Source: Leptolinea sp. UBA5203 (lineage in GTDB: Bacteria > Chloroflexota > Anaerolineae > Anaerolineales > Anaerolineaceae). From it: a DNA stretch of 36,064 bases. Below, piece after piece: positions 8,188 to 15,820 of this stretch; position 1 is the first letter of the stretch; each line of letters opens with the position of its first letter. Under the pieces are notes generated by a model. It had not been told where the DNA came from and ran no database searches. It saw only the letters and a program-made list of their open reading frames with translations. Where the stretch lies: positions 1 through 36,064 of the forward strand of contig DHVR01000009.1 of NCBI GenBank assembly GCA_002412765.1, written 5' to 3'. The translations under genes and the position numbers were made by a program.

Positions 8188-9405
8188 TCACAAAACAAGA
8201 GTATCCATTCTTTTCTTTGAATCTAGAAGGGCAAAAATTAATCCAAGCCAAATGACCAGTGGCAGAAGAAAATTGATAATTTCCATTTTCATTTGTGCTG
8301 ATATATAGAGTAAAAATAAGGCAAAGAAATCAATGAGTAAAAATACTGTGGCATTAAGTAAAAATGGTTTATTGATTTTGATCAGGTAACTAATCAACCA
8401 TAGGATTGGAATAATTAACAATACTTGGTCATATGACCAGGTGTAAGGGGTTAATAACAAAGAGGTTGTAATTGCAATGCTGATAATCCAAGTTGAAGAT
8501 GCGAACTTGCGAACCTTGAAAAGGATCAACCCGGTGAAAATCAATATGAGAATTGTTAATATGACGCCAATTTTTAGTGTGACTTGAGGATTGAAATCAG
8601 TAAGGATTGAGGCAAGTCCCCAAATTGTTGGTGAGAGTCCAAAATTTTGTGAAAGCTTGGTATTTCCAATATTCCAGTACTCGGAAATCCAATGTGGGTT
8701 TTGAAAGAAACCAATTCCAAGAAGTAGGAATGAAGAAACGATCAATCCCGAAAGAACCTTGATATTCTTCTTTAAAATAAACCATGATGAGAGAACCAAT
8801 ACAATGGGTACCCCAATATTTGGTTTCAGTGCAACAATTGGAAGTAATACACTACCCAAAAACCATTTATTTTTTGACCAAAGGATTGTTATGATTGTCA
8901 TGATGAACAATAGGGCGATACTTATTTGCCCACCAAACAATGCGGAGAATATTGGACGAAAGAGGATAACACCGGCAAAAACTGGCAATAGATAGGGATT
9001 AACTTTGTTCTCTGGCAATTGATGGATTAGCCAGTAAGTTGAAAGTAATAACATGACTTCCAATAAAAACACATATATTATGTATGCTTCAAAATATGGA
9101 AGAATTCCTAATGGTGCATAAAATAAGGTTAATGGCAATGGATAGACAAATTTGCTATTAGGAATCCAGGTGACACCATTTAGGTGATGCCCATTTATCC
9201 AGTCAGTACTAAAGTAAGGATTTTCGCCTGTCCATACCATATGTCCACCTAACCAAAAAGTAAAAAAATCACTGTTCAGGTAATCTCGAAGGGTTACGAT
9301 TTTAATGGAAAGGAACACAAGACAACTTAAACCAACAAGTAGGATGATCAGTTGAAACCATCTATGTTTTAACAGTGATTTTTGCGGCAAAGGTGAGCGA
9401 TCCAT
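8188..9405 (-). CDS. GT87-like (DUF2029) membrane glycosyltransferase
   Basis: About 405 residues with roughly ten membrane segments. The first extracytoplasmic loop carries the family pattern of GT-C enzymes, including FWLGGHMVWTGENPYF and a following YPLPLTLFYAPLG. GT87 members, such as mycobacterial alpha-mannosyltransferases, use polyprenyl-phosphate sugars outside the membrane. Substrate here is unknown. The frame is open to a TTG at 9444; ATG at 9426 and ATG at 9405 are both possible and none has a clear ribosome site. I chose 9405 because the next residues (MDRSPLPQKS) give a short cytoplasmic tail before the first membrane segment. The gene is visibly more AT-rich than its neighbours, hinting at a different origin. 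Confidence 0.75.
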   Translation of the reverse strand: MDRSPLPQKSLLKHRWFQLIILLVGLSCLVFLSIKIVTLRDYLNSDFFTFWLGGHMVWTGENPYFSTDWINGHHLNGVTWIPNSKFVYPLPLTLFYAPLGILPYFEAYIIYVFLLEVMLLLSTYWLIHQLPENKVNPYLLPVFAGVILFRPIFSALFGGQISIALLFIMTIITILWSKNKWFLGSVLLPIVALKPNIGVPIVLVLSSWFILKKNIKVLSGLIVSSFLLLGIGFFQNPHWISEYWNIGNTKLSQNFGLSPTIWGLASILTDFNPQVTLKIGVILTILILIFTGLILFKVRKFASSTWIISIAITTSLLLTPYTWSYDQVLLIIPILWLISYLIKINKPFLLNATVFLLIDFFALFLLYISAQMKMEIINFLLPLVIWLGLIFALLDSKKRMDTLVL

Positions 9406-9669
9406 AATTATCAGCCATATCCCCATGGGAAAAAAAATCAACAAGTATCCAAATCAAAAAATTCCCTCATCATTTTACTCAAACCGATTGAATACCGAAC
9501 CTTTATACTTATTGAGTGTAACATAAAAAATTTCCGCCAATTTTTCGAAACCACAATTCTGCAACTTATTTTATCTTCTGGACCCAATAAATATAAGAAG
9601 AATTGTCATCAAGGATAATAATTTATTAATCCTGGCCACTAGTCTAGGTTCCTTTCAATTATTAATCTG
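9406..9669. other. AT-rich divergent intergenic region
   Basis: Lies between the minus-strand GT87 gene and the plus-strand DUF362 gene. Apart from the promoter-like site just downstream I see no gene or stable RNA. Confidence 0.4.
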
Positions 9670-9694
9670 TATAATAATCTCAATTCAACTTGAG
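9670..9694 (+). promoter_or_regulatory. Candidate -10 box and small palindrome before the DUF362 gene
   Basis: TATAAT at 9670-9675 lacks a good -35 match. Just after it, CTCAA (9679-9683) and TTGAG (9690-9694) form an inverted repeat with a 6-base spacer at the expected start of transcription, where a repressor could bind. Both are tentative. Confidence 0.35.
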
Positions 9695-9720
9695 TGTATA
9701 AAAACCATCTGGAGTGTTAT

Positions 9721-10695
9721 ATGAAAAGAGTATCCCGTAGAGATTTTTTACGCTACACCGGCTACGGACTGACCGGTATTGCCGCCCAGCAATTTTTGAG
9801 TGCCTGCGGCGTAAAACCGTCGTTGGTTTCTATGGATCCTACTGCTACCAATGCGCCCCCTGCAACCGAAACACCCGATCCAAAGAATTTTCCCCATCTG
9901 GTGGTTGCACGTGGAGAACTTCCCGAAGAAATGGTCCGTCAGGGCATCAAAGCTCTGGGCGGCATGGAACGCTTCATGAAGTCCGGCGCGGATGTGATCA
10001 TCAAACCCAATATTTGCGTCGGTTACAATGCTCCGGAATTTGCTTCCACCACGAATCCCTGGGTGGTGGGCGCGCTGGTCAAGATGTGCCTGGAAGCGGG
10101 CGCCAGCCGGGTTCGTGTAATGGATTATCCTTTTGGCGGAACCGCGGAGCAGTGCTATCGCGTCAGCGGGATCGAAGAGCAGGTCGTTGCAGCCGGCGGT
10201 AGCATGGAAGTGATGCAGGCGATTAAATATGTGGATATGGATATTCCAAATGCTGTCAGTTTAAAGAAAACCAAAGTCTATCAGGATATCCTGGACGCTG
10301 ATTTGCTGATCAACGTGCCTATTGCCAAGCATCACAGTATGGCAAGATTGACCCTCGGACTCAAGAATCTCATGGGCGTTATTCGTAACCGGGAAGCCAT
10401 CCATCCTTCTTTTGAACGAAACCTGGTGGATTTGGCGACGCTGGTTCGTCCGCAGTTGACCATTATTGATGCCATCCGTACACTAATGGATCATGGACCT
10501 ACAGGCGGGGATTTGGATGACGTAAAAGTGCAGAATACCCTGATCTTTTCTCCGGATATTGTGGCAGCAGATGCATACGCCACCCGTTTGTTTGATTTGA
10601 CCCCCGCAGATATCCCTTACATCCTTGCTGCTGCTGAACGTGGTTTGGGAATGGCCGATTTGAGCGGCTTAATGATAGAAGAGATCAATGTCTGA
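9721..10695 (+). CDS. Tat-exported DUF362 protein
   Basis: A 324-residue protein starting with a twin-arginine signal (SRRDFLRYTG, residues 5-14). A lipobox-like LSAC follows (about 28-31), so it is probably exported folded and may be lipid-anchored. The mature part matches DUF362: VIIKPNICVGYN, LINVPIAKHHSMARLTLGLK, and a C-terminal SPDIVAADAYATRLFD. The family often co-occurs with Fe-S proteins, but its reaction is not established. The frame opens at GTG 9694, but ATG 9721 has GGAG six bases before it and puts the RR motif at the proper distance. It overlaps the following polyferredoxin gene by 8 bases, so the two are co-translated and probably work together at the outer face of the membrane. 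Confidence 0.85.
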   Translation: MKRVSRRDFLRYTGYGLTGIAAQQFLSACGVKPSLVSMDPTATNAPPATETPDPKNFPHLVVARGELPEEMVRQGIKALGGMERFMKSGADVIIKPNICVGYNAPEFASTTNPWVVGALVKMCLEAGASRVRVMDYPFGGTAEQCYRVSGIEEQVVAAGGSMEVMQAIKYVDMDIPNAVSLKKTKVYQDILDADLLINVPIAKHHSMARLTLGLKNLMGVIRNREAIHPSFERNLVDLATLVRPQLTIIDAIRTLMDHGPTGGDLDDVKVQNTLIFSPDIVAADAYATRLFDLTPADIPYILAAAERGLGMADLSGLMIEEINV

Positions 10696-12235
10696 GCCTA
10701 AACCAGTTAAACTGAAATCGCAAAAAAAGAGAATCAACAACTGGCAGATTGCCAGAAAAAGCCTGCAAGGCATTTCGCTGGCAGTGTTTGTGCTGACCCT
10801 GGTCTTCAGCAAGGATAGCACCTTTCCGACCCAGCTAACCAGCGGACTGGTGAAGATCAGTCCGTTGGCGATGCTTTCCAGTTTGTTCAGCAGTAAGGTC
10901 TTCTTAAGTGGGTCCTTGTTATCGCTGGTGGTCCTGCTTTCCAGCCTTGTGGTCGGTCGGGCATGGTGCGGCTGGCTGTGTCCAATGGGAACGCTCTTGG
11001 ATGTGTTCAGTTTTTCAAAAAACAGAAGCCGCAAAGAACCACCCCAGAGCTTGCGTAAGCTCAAATATGGCTTATTGATCATCACTCTGGTTTCGGCCAT
11101 GTTTGGCAACCTGACTTTGCTGGTTTTTGATCCCATCACCATCTTCATCCGCTCAACAACCCTTGTGATCTGGCCGCTGCTGGATAAAGCTGTATATTTT
11201 CTGGAGACCTTGTTGATCAAGATTCCCTTCCTGAGCGAACCGGTTTTTGCTCTGGATGCCTGGATGCGTCCGCGAGTCTTCCCGGTGGAATCCACTGCCT
11301 ACCAGTATGCCGTTCTTTTTGGCGTCTTTTTCGTGGTCATCCTGCTGTTGAACCTCCTTGCTGAGCGTTTTTGGTGCCGCTATCTGTGCCCCTTGGGCGC
11401 TTTGCTGGGTCTGGGTTCCAGAATCTCATTGATTCAACGGCGTGTGAATGCCAATTGTGTGGAATGTGGCTTATGCGGGAAGGATTGCCCAACGGGAACC
11501 ATTGACGTAAAGAATGGGTATAAGAGCGATCCCGCGGAATGTACCCTGTGTATGAATTGTGCCGGGACCTGTAACAAGAATGCGTATGCTTTTACGCCCC
11601 AATGGAAGCCAGCGGAGAAACAGGCCTACGATCCAGGTCGGCGAATGTTTTTGAGCACTGTCGGCGTTTCGGTGGCTGCCATTGTGCTTCTCAGCTCGAG
11701 CTGGATCAAAAAAATGGCGAACACTTTTCTGCTGCGTCCTCCGGGTGTGCTGGATGAAGAGAAATTCCTCTCCACTTGTGTGCGCTGTGGCGTTTGTATT
11801 CAAGTGTGTCCGACACACGCCATTCAGGCTGATCTCAATTTGTCAGATATTGAAGGGATGTCCACACCTGTGTTGGTGCCACGCAAGGGGTATTGCGCGT
11901 ATACCTGTAATATTTGCGGGCAGAATTGTCCTGTTCAGGCCATTCCTGCACTTTCTTTGGAAGACAAGCGGCTGACCAGGATCGGTACTGCGCATATTGA
12001 CCACAGGCGCTGTATTGCGTGGGGGGAGCACGGAAATTGCATTGTGTGTGAGGAGATGTGTCCGCTGCCGCACAAAGCTATTTCACTGGAGCAAAAATCT
12101 TTCACTCAGGCCGACGGCAGGGTGGTGGATGTTTTACTACCGATAGTCGATGAGATTGTATGTATTGGCTGCGGCATCTGCGAAAATAAATGTCCTGTAG
12201 AAGGGCAGGCGGCAATACGAGTCCAGTCGATTTAA
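10688..12235 (+). CDS. Membrane polyferredoxin (NapH/CcoG-like 4Fe-4S protein)
   Basis: A 515-residue electron carrier. The N-terminal half has membrane segments flanking two CxxxCP motifs typical of NapH-like proteins (WCGWLCPMG and FWCRYLCPLG). Next come two ferredoxin-type clusters (CVECGLCGKDCP and CTLCMNCAGTC), another membrane segment with a basic RRMFLST start (about 315-335), and four further Cys groups (CVRCGVCIQVCP, CNICGQNCP, CIVCEEMCP, CIGCGICENKCP). It should move electrons between quinones and a partner across the membrane. The ATG lies inside the end of the DUF362 gene (8-base overlap). Such pairs are known in several anaerobes, but the substrate is not. The terminator at 12309 ends the pair. 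Confidence 0.88.
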   Translation: MSEPKPVKLKSQKKRINNWQIARKSLQGISLAVFVLTLVFSKDSTFPTQLTSGLVKISPLAMLSSLFSSKVFLSGSLLSLVVLLSSLVVGRAWCGWLCPMGTLLDVFSFSKNRSRKEPPQSLRKLKYGLLIITLVSAMFGNLTLLVFDPITIFIRSTTLVIWPLLDKAVYFLETLLIKIPFLSEPVFALDAWMRPRVFPVESTAYQYAVLFGVFFVVILLLNLLAERFWCRYLCPLGALLGLGSRISLIQRRVNANCVECGLCGKDCPTGTIDVKNGYKSDPAECTLCMNCAGTCNKNAYAFTPQWKPAEKQAYDPGRRMFLSTVGVSVAAIVLLSSSWIKKMANTFLLRPPGVLDEEKFLSTCVRCGVCIQVCPTHAIQADLNLSDIEGMSTPVLVPRKGYCAYTCNICGQNCPVQAIPALSLEDKRLTRIGTAHIDHRRCIAWGEHGNCIVCEEMCPLPHKAISLEQKSFTQADGRVVDVLLPIVDEIVCIGCGICENKCPVEGQAAIRVQSI

Positions 12236-12308
12236 CATGCATAAATGGTTTTTGCTGGTTTTTCCACCAACTGGGATACTTCATTCCAAATCATTAAATG
12301 AGATATTC

Positions 12309-12337
12309 AGCGGTCAACCTGTAAGTTGGCCGCTTTT
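12309..12337 (+). terminator. Rho-independent terminator after the polyferredoxin gene
   Basis: AGCGGTCAAC (12309-12318) pairs with GTTGGCCGCT (12325-12334) over 10 bp with one G-T pair and a 6-base loop, followed by TTTT. Confidence 0.75.
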
Positions 12338-12376
12338 GGTATCTACAAGGCAATTCGGGATAATTTATTAATATTA

Positions 12377-12408
12377 TTAACAAAAATCATATATTATTTT
12401 GCTATAAT
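12377..12408 (+). promoter_or_regulatory. Candidate promoter of the SDR gene
   Basis: TATAAT at 12403-12408 in a very AT-rich stretch, with TTAACA at 12377-12382. The 20-bp spacing is longer than usual, so only the -10 box is well supported. Confidence 0.4.
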
Positions 12409-12498
12409 ATAAGAGAAATAAGACAAACAAAGTATATAAAATTTACGCACTTTGAATAAACAGGGAAGTTGGATGCTACGCAGGTAAGGAGATCTAAG

Positions 12499-13305
12499 AT
12501 GAAGATCAAAAACAAAGTGATGGTTGTCACAGGGGGTGGAAATGGTATCGGACGGCAGCTGGTTTTAACCTTGCTGGCACGTGGCGCAATTGTCGCAGCA
12601 GTGGATATTGATGATACGGCATTGCAGGAAACGAGAGTGCTGGCTGGTGAAAACCAAAAGAATTTATCCACCTATGTGGTAAATATCACAAACCGTGAGG
12701 CTGTAGAAGCACTACCGGGGCAGATTATTGCCAAGCATGGTGCTGTGGATGGCATCATCAATAATGCCGGTATCATCCAACCATTTGTCCGACTTAAAGA
12801 TCTTGGATATGATTCCGTTGCTAGAGTGATGGATATCAATTTCTATGGCACCTTATATATGATCAAGTCTTTTTTGCCTTATCTTGTCCAGCGTCCTGAA
12901 GCCCATATAGCGAACGTATCCAGTATGGGTGGTTTTTTGCCGGTCCCCGGACAGACGATTTATGGAGCTTCCAAGGCGGCGGTAAAGTTATTAACCGAAG
13001 GTTTATATTCCGAACTCCTTAACACCCATGTCAATGTATCCGTAATATTTCCAGGCGCAATCGGGACAAATATCGCGGTCAATTCGGGAGTCTCAATTAG
13101 TGCATCTGATGGATCTGAACACAAGAAAATGAAGGCTCTGCCTGCTGATCAAGCTGCGGGAATCATGATAGACGGTATTGAAAAAAACAAATACCACATC
13201 CTTGTCGGCCCGGACGCCAAATTAATGGATTTTCTCTCCCGTATGGTACCCCAATGGGCGGCAGAGTTTATTTATAAACAAATGAGTTCTCTGTTACCTG
13301 CATAA
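12499..13305 (+). CDS. Short-chain dehydrogenase/reductase (SDR)
   Basis: A 268-residue classical SDR. The NAD(P)-binding TGGGNGIG motif (residues about 12-19), NNAG motif, catalytic Ser in NVSSMGG and the YGASK active-site motif are all present. Asp after the second beta strand (AAVDIDD) suggests NAD preference. The C-terminal part (GIMIDGIEKNKYHILVGPDAKLMDFLSR) resembles SDRs acting on lipid or steroid-like substrates, but the substrate is unknown. The frame is open from TTG 12469; ATG 12499 follows AAGGAG by 7 bases and is clearly preferred. It is a single-gene unit with its own terminator. Confidence 0.88.
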   Translation: MKIKNKVMVVTGGGNGIGRQLVLTLLARGAIVAAVDIDDTALQETRVLAGENQKNLSTYVVNITNREAVEALPGQIIAKHGAVDGIINNAGIIQPFVRLKDLGYDSVARVMDINFYGTLYMIKSFLPYLVQRPEAHIANVSSMGGFLPVPGQTIYGASKAAVKLLTEGLYSELLNTHVNVSVIFPGAIGTNIAVNSGVSISASDGSEHKKMKALPADQAAGIMIDGIEKNKYHILVGPDAKLMDFLSRMVPQWAAEFIYKQMSSLLPA

Positions 13306-13332
13306 ATTAAAGATAAACAAAACTGAACTAGA

Positions 13333-13369
13333 GAATCCCTCACCGTTTTCATGGTTGGGGGATTCTTTT
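13333..13369 (+). terminator. Rho-independent terminator after the SDR gene
   Basis: GAATCCC (13333-13339) pairs with GGGATTC (13359-13365), a partly paired upper stem lies between them, and TTTT follows. Confidence 0.7.
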
Positions 13370-13570
13370 GAATCCCGGCATTTCCTTCCAAGTTTTATAG
13401 AGACCGGCAAAATTAATTCCACACTTATTATTAATCCCCAATTCTGCTCGCTCACACGAGGCTGGGAAAATAATCTACTTCGCCATGATTACCTGGTTAT
13501 TGGAAATGATTATGATCCGTGGGTGAGCTAACCCTATGACATTCGTCCATCTTGTTTACGTTTAAGTCAC

Positions 13571-13626
13571 TTGAATGCGAATGACAGTAAGTGATACTAT
13601 GACATTGTATAACATTAAGTAACATT
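13571..13626 (+). promoter_or_regulatory. Promoter/operator region with three ACATT repeats at 10-bp spacing
   Basis: ACATT occurs at 13602-13606, 13612-13616 and 13622-13626, exactly one helical turn apart, ending 11 bases before the regulator's ATG. TTGAAT (13571) and GATACT (13593) could form a promoter with 16-bp spacing, which would put the repeats at and after the transcription start. A cluster of same-face sites is what an autoregulator would bind. The repeats are directly visible; their function is inference. Confidence 0.5.
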
Positions 13627-13637
13627 GGGAACAAAAC

Positions 13638-14420
13638 ATGACAGAATTACTGACCACCAAACAATTACAAGATTTATTAAAGATAGATCGGGTAACGGTT
13701 TATCGAATGTTGAACAGCGGCCGCTTACGCGGGGTAAAAATTGGAAATCAATGGCGTTTTCCCCAAAGTGAGATTGATCGCCTTTTGGGAGAAAGCCCAC
13801 CTGACACTTTAACTGAAGATGTTCCATCTGAGGTTTTGACGGATTTTCCGTCGGAATGTGTGAGTAAAGTACAGGATATTTTTGCAGGTATTTTAGGGAT
13901 TGGCGCGGTTACGGTGACGTTGCAAGGGGAGCTGCTCACTGAAGTTACCTTTTGCAACCCCTTCTGCCGCATGATGATCTCCAGTCCTACTGGTAAAAAG
14001 GCCTGTCAGGAATCCTGGCGGAAGATGACCCAGAAAACCGGCAAACAGCCGCCGTTTATGACGTGTCATGCTGGCTTGAATTACTTGCGTGCGCCGATTG
14101 TATTTGATGAAAAACCGACTGCCTGGCTGATTGCCGGGCAGTTTGTTGTCCAATCCGCTGAGAGAAGTCAAGAAGAGCGCATTCGGTTAATCGCCGAAAA
14201 ACACGGCCTGTCAGCGAACGAAGTAGCAGCAGCAGCAAGCAAAATTCCGGTTTTGAAACAAAGCCAACTATCACAGGTACAGGAATGGACACCCAAAGTA
14301 GCAGCCACTGTGCAGTCGATCTTATGCGAGCGGTCTGGTTTTATGGATCGATTACAGCAGATTTCTGAATTGAGTGCCATTCATCCCAGGATTAAACAAA
14401 ACCCAAGTTTGAGTGAATAA
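13638..14420 (+). CDS. HTH-PocR transcriptional regulator
   Basis: A 260-residue protein with an N-terminal excisionase/MerR-like helix-turn-helix (residues 1-50, TTKQLQDLLKIDRVTVYRML then GVKIGNQWRFPQSEID). A linker follows, then a PocR-type sensor domain (about 70-235) with the typical HAGLNYLRAPI stretch. Four Cys are placed in the sensor: C106, C110, C123 and C143. PocR domains sense small molecules or perhaps redox state; the ligand here is unknown. Its stop is 12 bases before the TusA start, and all following genes to 22775 run the same way, so it likely controls the hydrogenase-sulfur cluster and itself through the repeats upstream. No integrase is near, so an excisionase role is unlikely. 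Confidence 0.82.
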   Translation: MTELLTTKQLQDLLKIDRVTVYRMLNSGRLRGVKIGNQWRFPQSEIDRLLGESPPDTLTEDVPSEVLTDFPSECVSKVQDIFAGILGIGAVTVTLQGELLTEVTFCNPFCRMMISSPTGKKACQESWRKMTQKTGKQPPFMTCHAGLNYLRAPIVFDEKPTAWLIAGQFVVQSAERSQEERIRLIAEKHGLSANEVAAAASKIPVLKQSQLSQVQEWTPKVAATVQSILCERSGFMDRLQQISELSAIHPRIKQNPSLSE

Positions 14421-14432
14421 GGAGATATGAAT

Positions 14433-14669
14433 ATGTCAGTGAATGCAGATCAAGTACTAGATTGTAGTGGTATGGCGTGCCCAATGCCGATCCTGAAAAC
14501 CAAGAAAGCAGTTGATAGCTTGGAAATTGGTCAGGTATTGAAAATGATCGCCACTGATCCGGGTTCTGGAAGTGATATGGAAGCCTGGACAAAAAAAACC
14601 GGTCATGAATTGCTTAGTTCTGAAAAAGATGGTGAGAAGTATATATTCTTTATTAAAAGAACAAAATAG
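14433..14669 (+). CDS. tusA: TusA-like sulfur carrier protein
   Basis: A 78-residue SirA/TusA-family protein. The family accepts sulfane sulfur as a persulfide on the Cys of its CPxP motif; here CPMP with Cys16, plus Cys11 in the same loop (LDCSGMACPMP). The second half carries the usual ATDPGS and KKTGHELL stretches. Two in-frame ATGs exist: 14427 is only 2 bases after GGAG, 14433 is 8 bases after, so 14433 is chosen. It lies between the regulator and DsrE-like genes, and with LbpA this is the carrier set seen in sHdr-type sulfur metabolism. It should hand sulfur to or from the DsrE proteins rather than serve tRNA thiolation, since no other tus or mnm gene is near. Confidence 0.9.
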   Translation: MSVNADQVLDCSGMACPMPILKTKKAVDSLEIGQVLKMIATDPGSGSDMEAWTKKTGHELLSSEKDGEKYIFFIKRTK

Positions 14670-14674
14670 CTTCG

Positions 14675-14693
14675 AACCGGTTAGGCATAGGAT
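14675..14693 (+). repeat. Intergenic motif copy 1 (AACCGGTTAGGCATAGGAT)
   Basis: This motif between tusA and the 70-aa gene recurs in near-identical form at 16274-16291, after lbpA. It begins with the palindrome AACCGGTT. Confidence 0.5.
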
Positions 14694-14695
14694 AT

Positions 14696-14908
14696 ATGTC
14701 AGAAAATTTGGTATTAGGTTTAGCCTGTGGCATGAAATATTCCGAGAGAGCCACGATTCCCTTTGTTGACTACACTGCCGCACAAACCCCTGGTGTCAAT
14801 TCCCGCAGCTTAAACCATGCTCTGGATTATGTTTCAGGCGCAGCATTAGCAAATGCAGGCACCATCTTTATGGAATTTAACGCAGCACCGAAAGTATTGG
14901 TCTATTAA
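14696..14908 (+). CDS. Unknown 70-residue protein of the sulfur-carrier cluster
   Basis: I do not recognise this protein. It has a single Cys (C11, in GLACGMKYSE), a central AAQTPGVNSRSLNHALDYVSG stretch of about 20 residues, and an Ala/Gly-rich hydrophobic C-terminal part ending KVLVY. There is no signal peptide. AGGA five bases upstream and close packing (26 bases after tusA, 24 before the DsrE2 gene) support translation. Its place between TusA and DsrE2-like genes suggests a small sulfur-handling or assembly partner. A decayed fragment of a longer protein is the alternative. Confidence 0.6.
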   Translation: MSENLVLGLACGMKYSERATIPFVDYTAAQTPGVNSRSLNHALDYVSGAALANAGTIFMEFNAAPKVLVY

Positions 14909-14932
14909 TCAATTTATAAAAGGATAAAGACA

Positions 14933-15406
14933 ATGAGTGATGTAAGCACAAGAATGGCTATTATCGCGTTACATGGTACTTTAGATGCAGCCTATCCACC
15001 CTTGATCCTGGCGACAGGAGCCATGGCGATGGATATGGAAGTGGCCATATTTTTTACTTTTTATGGTCTGGATATTCTTAAGAAAGGCAAAGCAGATCAT
15101 TTACAGGTTGCCCCCATCGCCAATCCGGCCATGCCCATGCCAGTCCCGAATATCATTGGCATGCTGCCCGGCATGACTGCCATGGCAACCGGCATGATGA
15201 ATAACTGGATGGGAAAAGCTCATGTAGCCAAATTAAGTGAATTAATTGAAATGGCTGTGGAAGGCGGCGTACGCATGATTGCCTGCCAGATGAGTATGGA
15301 TGTTATGGGTGTCAAGAAAGAAGATTTGATTGATGGGGTAGAGATTGGCGGCGCTGCTACCTTTATTGAATTTGCCAGTCAAAATGCGATCGCTTTAACC
15401 TTTTAA
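14933..15406 (+). CDS. DsrE2-like sulfurtransferase (DsrE/DsrF/DrsH-like family)
   Basis: A 157-residue DsrE-fold protein. The N-terminal beta strand and loop (IIALHGTLDAAYPPLILATGAMAM is the region, residues 10-33) and the FFTFYGLDILKK stretch match the DsrE2 group. The probable sulfur-binding Cys is C118 in IACQMSMDVMG. A Met/Gly-rich hydrophobic segment (about residues 68-92) is characteristic of DsrE2, which is often membrane-associated. In sulfur metabolism such proteins exchange persulfide with TusA. AAGGAT precedes the ATG. It is followed after 18 bases by the second DsrE-like gene, so the two may form a hetero-oligomer. Confidence 0.85.
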   Translation: MSDVSTRMAIIALHGTLDAAYPPLILATGAMAMDMEVAIFFTFYGLDILKKGKADHLQVAPIANPAMPMPVPNIIGMLPGMTAMATGMMNNWMGKAHVAKLSELIEMAVEGGVRMIACQMSMDVMGVKKEDLIDGVEIGGAATFIEFASQNAIALTF

Positions 15407-15424
15407 TTGTGGAGGAATTTAAGA

Positions 15425-15793
15425 ATGGCTGACGACAAAGTAATGATTATTATGACCAGTGGACCGGATACCCCTCGCCGCTGCGCAACTCCCTTCTTTT
15501 TTGCCAGTTTGGCTGCTGCCATGGAATATGATGTAACCATGTTTTTTACCATTGATGGCACCTTACTGCTGAAAAAAGGTCTAGCCGAATCCATCTTCCC
15601 GAAAGCGGGTGGAAAACCGGTCAGTGATTTCATCCAGGATGCTCTGGATGCCGACGTGAAATTCTTAGCCTGCACAGCATCCACAGAGTTGCATGACCTT
15701 ACTCCGGAAGATCTAATTGACGGCGTCCGGATGGTGGGTGGAGCATCCATGTGGCAGTTGGCTGAAGATTGTAAAACAGTCCTTACTTTTTAA
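15425..15793 (+). CDS. DsrE3-like sulfurtransferase
   Basis: A 122-residue DsrE-family protein with the same fold pattern as its neighbour (FFASLAAAMEYDVTMFFTIDG) but shorter and without the Met-rich insert. The candidate active Cys is C83 in LACTASTELHDL, with a second Cys at C20 in PRRCATPF. DsrE3 proteins pair with TusA in sHdr-type clusters. The frame is open from TTG 15407, but ATG 15425 follows GGAGGA by 8 bases and is the evident start. The paralogous neighbour shares the DLIDGVxxxGGA ending, so the pair arose by an old duplication. Confidence 0.87.
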   Translation: MADDKVMIIMTSGPDTPRRCATPFFFASLAAAMEYDVTMFFTIDGTLLLKKGLAESIFPKAGGKPVSDFIQDALDADVKFLACTASTELHDLTPEDLIDGVRMVGGASMWQLAEDCKTVLTF

Positions 15794-15820
15794 TGAATTG
15801 CATGCGAGGAGGATATTCAT

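Noticed and set aside
10669..11295. Minus-strand ORF of 208 codons opposite the polyferredoxin gene
   Set aside because: Shadow of a well-supported gene; its product matches nothing recognisable.
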